Assembly (NCBI GenBank): GCA_017591395.1
Contig: WEDG01000290.1
Location: 117,085-181,084, forward strand
Reading direction: 5' to 3'
DNA length: 64,000 bases
Origin: Schistocephalus solidus
Taxonomy: Eukaryota; Platyhelminthes; Cestoda; Diphyllobothriidea; Diphyllobothriidae
In this document: positions 59,294-64,000 of the stretch, piece after piece
Layout: the number at the start of each line of letters is the position of its first letter
Numbering within the stretch: position 1 is the stretch's first letter
Position numbers and translations under genes: made by a program
The notes under the pieces: generated by a model
Seen by the model: the letters and a program-made list of their open reading frames with translations, nothing else
Told to the model about the DNA's origin: nothing
Databases searched by the model: none

Positions 59294-62109
59294 GTATCGC
59301 CCTTATTAATGCGAGATCGATAGTACATAAAATACCACAACTTAAAACATTCGTTGAAGCCTATAATCCCGATATAATTTGTTTAACGGAAACATGGGTT
59401 AATGAATTAACATCGAATGCTTCGCTATTTGTCCCAAACTACAATTTCTATCGACAAGACCGCATTAATAAACGAGGCGGTGGCTGTATGATATACATCA
59501 AAACTACCATTGAACAAAGTGGTTTCGATGTTTCACACGAAACTTTTCCCTGGCGAAGCATGCTTTGCCACAGTAAAATCCCTATCGCACAAAAATATAC
59601 TTATCGGATGTCTGTACACTCCTCCAGAATGTAGTAATGATGACACTGGCCTAACCAATCTAATAGATACTTTATCAAATATTCAATTTGAATATAAGAT
59701 AATTGCAGGCGATCTAAACCGTCCTGAAATAAACTGGGCTAAACTATCAGCCCCCACCAGACACGATGAACTGCTTTCATCAATTTTTCTTCCATAACTG
59801 GACACAAATAATCAATAAACCGACCCGAGGAAACAACATACTAGATATTATTCTCACAAATGATATCTGGCCCCTACATACGCATTACGACAGCATAACC
59901 TTTGAAAGTGATCATAAGGCAATAATAACAATGCTCCCTCTAAACATAAATGTAACATCAGATTCTAGTTACATTAACATAAATCCAAAAAAACTCGACA
60001 TTGACTATATGAACAAATATGTAAGGTCACTAGACTGGAGTTCATATCTTCTAACGACATCCGCGACGGAAGCTGTTAACCTTTTATACTCTACTCTTTT
60101 TATAATTCGAGATACCTTAATAGATGAGAAATCCCCATATAAGTCACAAATTCCTAACTTCCTTTCTAAGAGACTAAAAAAATTAAAAAAACAACTTCAT
60201 GATCCCTCAGTTAGTTATTTATCCACACTCAGACGAATTAGGGAAATTCATGATCTAGTTGAAAAAATGGAAGCAAATAAAAACATAGCAGCGGAACGCC
60301 GGGCAATAGAGTCCTCCGAAAAAACAGCCCAGATCTTTCGGAAGCAAATGAAAACTAATCGAAAACCAGGTCCCCAACTCATGATTGATGACGCAGGACA
60401 AGTAATAACGGACGATAACCAAATAGCAAATTTATTCAATAAGTACTTCTCAGCCAACTATTCAGTTGAGGAGGAGCCGATACCCCACCCAACAGAAATG
60501 ACAACATTTACCTTCAATGAGATCTGTTTTAGCGAAGAAACCGTCAAAAAGCTATCAGACAACTTTCTAATTCCACCTCTTATGGGACGGATAAAATCCC
60601 ACCTTGCATACTGAAGCATATGATATATGCTCCAATACTGCTGTCTAGTCTATTCTCCTTACTCCAATCGAATAGTATGTATCCAGAAATATGGAAATAC
60701 TCAAGCATTACACCAATCTTTAAAAACGGGAACCGATCTGATACACAAAGCTATCGTGGTGTTCACCGAACAGCGGTAATAGCAAAAATACTAGAAAAAA
60801 TAATTTCCAAACAAATGCTTAAACTATCTAACAAACGCTAACCTCATACCTTCCTCTCAACACGCTTTCTTACCTAAAAAGTCATGTCAGTCCTGCCATC
60901 TCACCTTCCTTGAATTCGTTTCAAGTAACAGAGATGACGGAAACACGGTAGCTACGATATACTTTGACCTAAAAAAAGCGTTCGATAAAGTACCCCATCA
61001 AAGGCTTCTAGTGAAGCTAAAAAGTCATGGGATTGGGTCTCCCCTTCTTGACTTTCTAAAATCTTACCTTCAAAACCGATATCAGGTAGTACAAATTCGA
61101 AACGTAGTCTCAGAACCATCTCATATTAGTAGTGGAGTACTTCAGGGGACTATCCTAGGTCCCTCCTATTTCTTATATACATTCACGACTTATCCTCTAT
61201 ATCAACGTCAGCTAAAACATTTTTATATGCGGACGACTTAAAACTTGCATATGCATATAACCAGCATACAGTAGCCAGTATGCATAGAACGATTGAAAAT
61301 GATCTTAAAAACTAAGCGAATGGAGTACTCTATGGCAAATGCCATTCTCTCCAAGTAAATGTCATCTCCTGATTTTTGGTTCACAAAACTTTCTCCTATA
61401 TTTTTCAATAATCAAGAAATAACCGAGACAACATCAATAAAAGACTTAGGTCTTAGCTATACAAATACTCTTGATTTATCTCCCCACGTTAAACAAATAT
61501 CACCAAAAGCCACTAGACTATGCGGATTCATTTGTAAAAATTTCTCCTCACCTGCCCTAAAGACAAGACTATATAAAATGTACGTTTTACCTCTCTTGGA
61601 TTACTGCTCAATTTTTTTGGCATTATGCCATCAGATGGCCGAAAGAAACTAGAAGCCATTCAAAGATGCTTTTACCAGATCCTTATCTAAAATGTGATGC
61701 CTTTCAAGGCTCATACATGGAACTATACGATAGATATGGTCTTCAACCCGTCTGGATCAGAAGACTCAAAAATGGTCTCACTTTTCTATTCAAAATCACA
61801 CACGACCAAGATATTCTCAGAATGAATTTACTAACAAATCAAAACGGTCCCCGAGACACTAGAAATTCAGAAAATATTATAAAAATTCCGAAATTCAAAA
61901 AGGCCCAACGATCCAACTTCTATTCCATAAGATACGCGACAATATGGAATGCCCTGCCAAATTCTATTAGAAATAGTCGAACCATACGAGAATTTAAAAT
62001 AAAAATCAAACAATATATGTTAAATAATAGCACACATCTATTTTTGAATAAGATAGGGCATTTTTCAACTCAGTTCTTCAACATAGAATTCGGGCCGAAA
62101 GGGCTCTGA
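59290..62109 (+). pseudogene. Element G ORF2, endonuclease-reverse transcriptase (frameshifted)
   Basis: APE-type endonuclease: SIALINARSIVHKIPQLKTF, IICLTETWVNEL (Glu of TETW, near 59,388), GGGCMIYIK, CLYTPPE, IIAGDLNRPEINW (near 59,700), NNILDIILTND and FESDHKAIITM (near 59,910). RT: SYRGVHRTAVIAKILEKII, QHAFLPKKSCQSCHLTFLE, motif A TIYFDLKKAFDKVPHQRLL (near 60,960), motif B SSGVLQGTILGP (61,130), motif C FLYADDLKLAY (61,226), SIKDLGLSYTNTLDLSPH, thumb, and C-terminal ATIWNALPNSIR ending TGA 62,107-62,109. The catalytic residues are all present. At least seven frame changes and a stop near 61,315 disrupt it. Confidence 0.85.
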
Positions 62110-63794
62110 CGCGGCAGTTACTGTTGGCGATAGCTTCTTCAATCCTGAGTTCTCCCGATGAGCTGTATTATCTGCACCTAGAAGTCAAGCTGAAAATCCA
62201 AACGTACTTTGCGTGCGGTGATAGCCATTTCACTAGAACCGGATACTCAGGCCAGAATCTCCCACGATTAGTTATTTCATGTCCTTTTATAAACCACCTA
62301 CGACGACCTGCAATGCACACAGAGATTAAGAATCTTATCATCTGGTTATGTGGTACACCCTCTGGTTATGGGCAAGCTATAAGTGGTGGTTAGTGACCTA
62401 CAAGACTCATAAATACCTATCTTCTGGCTAGGCACAAGGGCTCTCAATTTAATGATTTATATATCCATTATCTAAAAGCAGCTTTTTTTCTATTGTTAAA
62501 ACTATTTTAAAAAATTATGATAACTTTACATTTAAAATGTTTTTGGATAGCGTCTTTATTTTTATGTATAATTTTATGATTAGTAAACAATTTGCTTTAA
62601 AACTAACTTGCAAAACTTATTATTTTTTATCTCTGTCTGTTAGTAGTATGTTTTTTCCATTTTTAACATCATTTATGCTCTATGTTATTCGAATGCGCAA
62701 TGAGCCGCACGTCTAGGTTTTGATATAGCTTTATGAAACGAATGGTACTAGCTGTTTCATACAGCTAGATCAAACATAATCAACACTATGATATATAATA
62801 CAAATATGAAGACTGTATGACTGCATTGAAAGTTTCTTACCGTTGAACTCTTCTTGCTCCTAATCTATTTTCACCTTTTTAGCAATCAGTCAACTAAGTC
62901 TAATTATTCGGCAGACCCTGTAGCGGCCGAAGACTTCGAGGTTTGCACACACACGGGCGAGTAACGCACCTGTAGTCGTTATTAGACGATGCGCGTATTG
63001 AACATGGTCTCTAAGCACCATGCCGATCACTCAAACGCAACAGTCATTAGAAGGAACGGCAGAAATGTTGGAAATGGATTCTACTATTAAGAAGGATATA
63101 AAGGTATGAAAGGGCACAATAGAAAATAAAGAAGGGAGCGTTACATGATGCGATATCCCTTTTGGAGTGGGGGAATTACGTCATGTCTGTTGGATAACCG
63201 GTGGGGAGTGCAACGCTGTGGGCAACTGCAGGGTCGGGACGAGGGATGCTGACATTGAACGGAGGGTAGCGATACGATGAGCGGCGACGGTACTCGTGGG
63301 GATGGGGGTCAGCGTTCGAGAGTGGAAGGGGGCACCGGCATCTTCACCGACATTCCATCACTCCATCCCCATCCGGGATCCGCGCGAAAAGTGCTACTAG
63401 TCCATTCAAACAATTCTGTCGGAACTGTGGTTCGTTACAACCCCACACCGGAATCGACTGCGCTCGCATCTGATTGGAAGTACCTATCCCTTCGAATCGA
63501 CCGCAGACGTTTCTACCTCTGTCAAATGAATACCCTCGAACGTCAATAACAGACTAGTCTTGACTCTAAACATTATTTCCCTGATACATTCATCTTCATT
63601 CTGTATAGCTGTTTTAACTTCATTTTTGCTATTTCTAAACCTTGGAAAACAGGTTTTTTTTACTTAAAACAAACTCGTCATTTCAACACTGCTATTTAAG
63701 CAAACAAACAAACCAAAGCTTAAGTGTTTAATGAAAAGAGGAGTTTGTTTTAGGTTTTTTCCTGTGTTCTAAGGATTTGACGGCGCCAAGCAGT
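62110..63794 (+). other. Element G 3' region with GC-rich inner block
   Basis: After ORF2 come about 340 bp of moderate composition, then very AT-rich sequence (62,460-62,900), then a distinctly more GC-rich block (about 62,910-63,550) that contains a 90-codon ORF (63,277-63,549) of no known family, then AT-rich sequence with the hairpin. At 1.69 kb it is two to three times longer than the 3' UTRs of C, F and E here. The GC-rich block may be captured foreign sequence. Confidence 0.5.
63649..63765 (+). promoter_or_regulatory. 3' UTR hairpin with facing U tracts (element G, best example)
   Basis: Outer stem ACAGG (63,649-63,653) with CCTGT (63,761-63,765). Inner stem of 15 pairs, ACTTAAAACAAACTC (63,662-63,676) with GAGTTTGTTTTAGGT (63,741-63,755), with one U-G pair. 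Between them U8 (63,654-63,661) faces U5 (63,756-63,760) with no other base in the internal loop. It ends 29 bp before the target duplication. Confidence 0.7.
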
Positions 63795-64000
63795 GCCAAA
63801 TCAATAAACCTATTTAAATTTAATGTTGTGAAACTCTTTTTCGCCCACGGTAAAAGCACAGAGAAAAAAAAACCACCCTATACTACGAAACCCCTTAGAA
63901 AACGCATGGCTGACGCCAAGTTGACGACCGATAGCTTCAATGATTTCTTATTAAGAACTTTTAATGGGCATTCGGTTGCTCCATTTCCGACTATCCGGGT
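63795..64000 (+). pseudogene. F-like element, right part of interrupted copy
   Basis: Begins with the second GCCAAAT and continues the F linker: FNVVKLFFAHGKSTEK, then in a shifted frame MADAKLTTDSFNDFLLRTFN and SVAPFPTIRV, parallel to F at 55,975-55,795 (minus). It runs off the end of the window. A longer A run near 63,865 shifts the frame. Confidence 0.75.

Larger units (their letters stand above)
57631..63794 (+). mobile_element. Element G: near full-length CR1-like retrotransposon (6.16 kb)
   Basis: Bounded by 7-bp direct repeats GCCAAAT inside an F-like element. Layout: 5' UTR of about 180 bp, ORF1 (57,813-59,293), ORF2 (about 59,290-62,109) and a long 3' region of 1.69 kb with a U-tract hairpin 30-145 bp before the end. 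Frames are broken mainly by single-base indels, which could be decay or sequencing error. It is the only copy in the window with ORF1, full endonuclease and RT in order. Confidence 0.8.

Overview
This window reads as animal genomic DNA, most likely from a flatworm and probably a tapeworm. There are no bacterial operons, ribosome-binding sites or long intact genes. The one host gene I recognise has short exons with GT-AG introns. Nearly everything else is dispersed repeats: tRNA-derived SINE fragments, many decayed non-LTR retrotransposons of CR1-like type (endonuclease plus reverse transcriptase), and a Penelope-like fossil. The tapeworm call is inference from this repeat mix; the eukaryotic, repeat-rich character is seen directly.

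Region 1-9 kb holds part of a minus-strand poly(ADP-ribose) glycohydrolase (PARG) gene. Three exons are clear (7,941-7,766; 7,673-7,451; 4,164-3,929). They join in frame and carry the LLANAF, HYF and GGG-x7-QEE signatures. Earlier and later exons were not found. Region 9-21.8 kb is mostly unrecognised sequence with SINE copies, four copies of one dispersed repeat, a zinc-finger-like relic, a Penelope-like RT relic (about 11.5-12.3 kb) and a 1.1-kb fold-back element (15.2-16.3 kb).

Region 21.8-57.4 kb is a graveyard of retroelements. I use local names: A, B, C, D/F, E, H, I. From 29.23 to 45.35 kb two large, nearly identical inverted repeats lie end to end (arms about 2.7 and 3.8 kb) and share a boundary at 36,531. 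Both are built from elements A and B. All B copies share the same inactivating changes and the same flanking F-type fragment, so they look like DNA-level duplications of one dead locus (or assembly fold-backs), not independent retrotranspositions. Elsewhere insertions are nested: F and H sit inside one E copy, and D sits inside B.

Region 57.4-64 kb holds the most complete element, G (57,631-63,794). It has an RRM-like ORF1, an endonuclease-RT ORF2 broken by frameshifts, and a 3' region. It is inserted in an F-like element with a 7-bp target duplication.

The most interesting signal is in the 3' UTRs of elements C, D, F, G and, more weakly, E. Each has a hairpin in which two stems flank a facing pair of uridine tracts. 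Stem sequences differ between families while pairing is kept. This is the architecture of ENE (triple-helix RNA stability) elements or of a shared RT-recognition structure.
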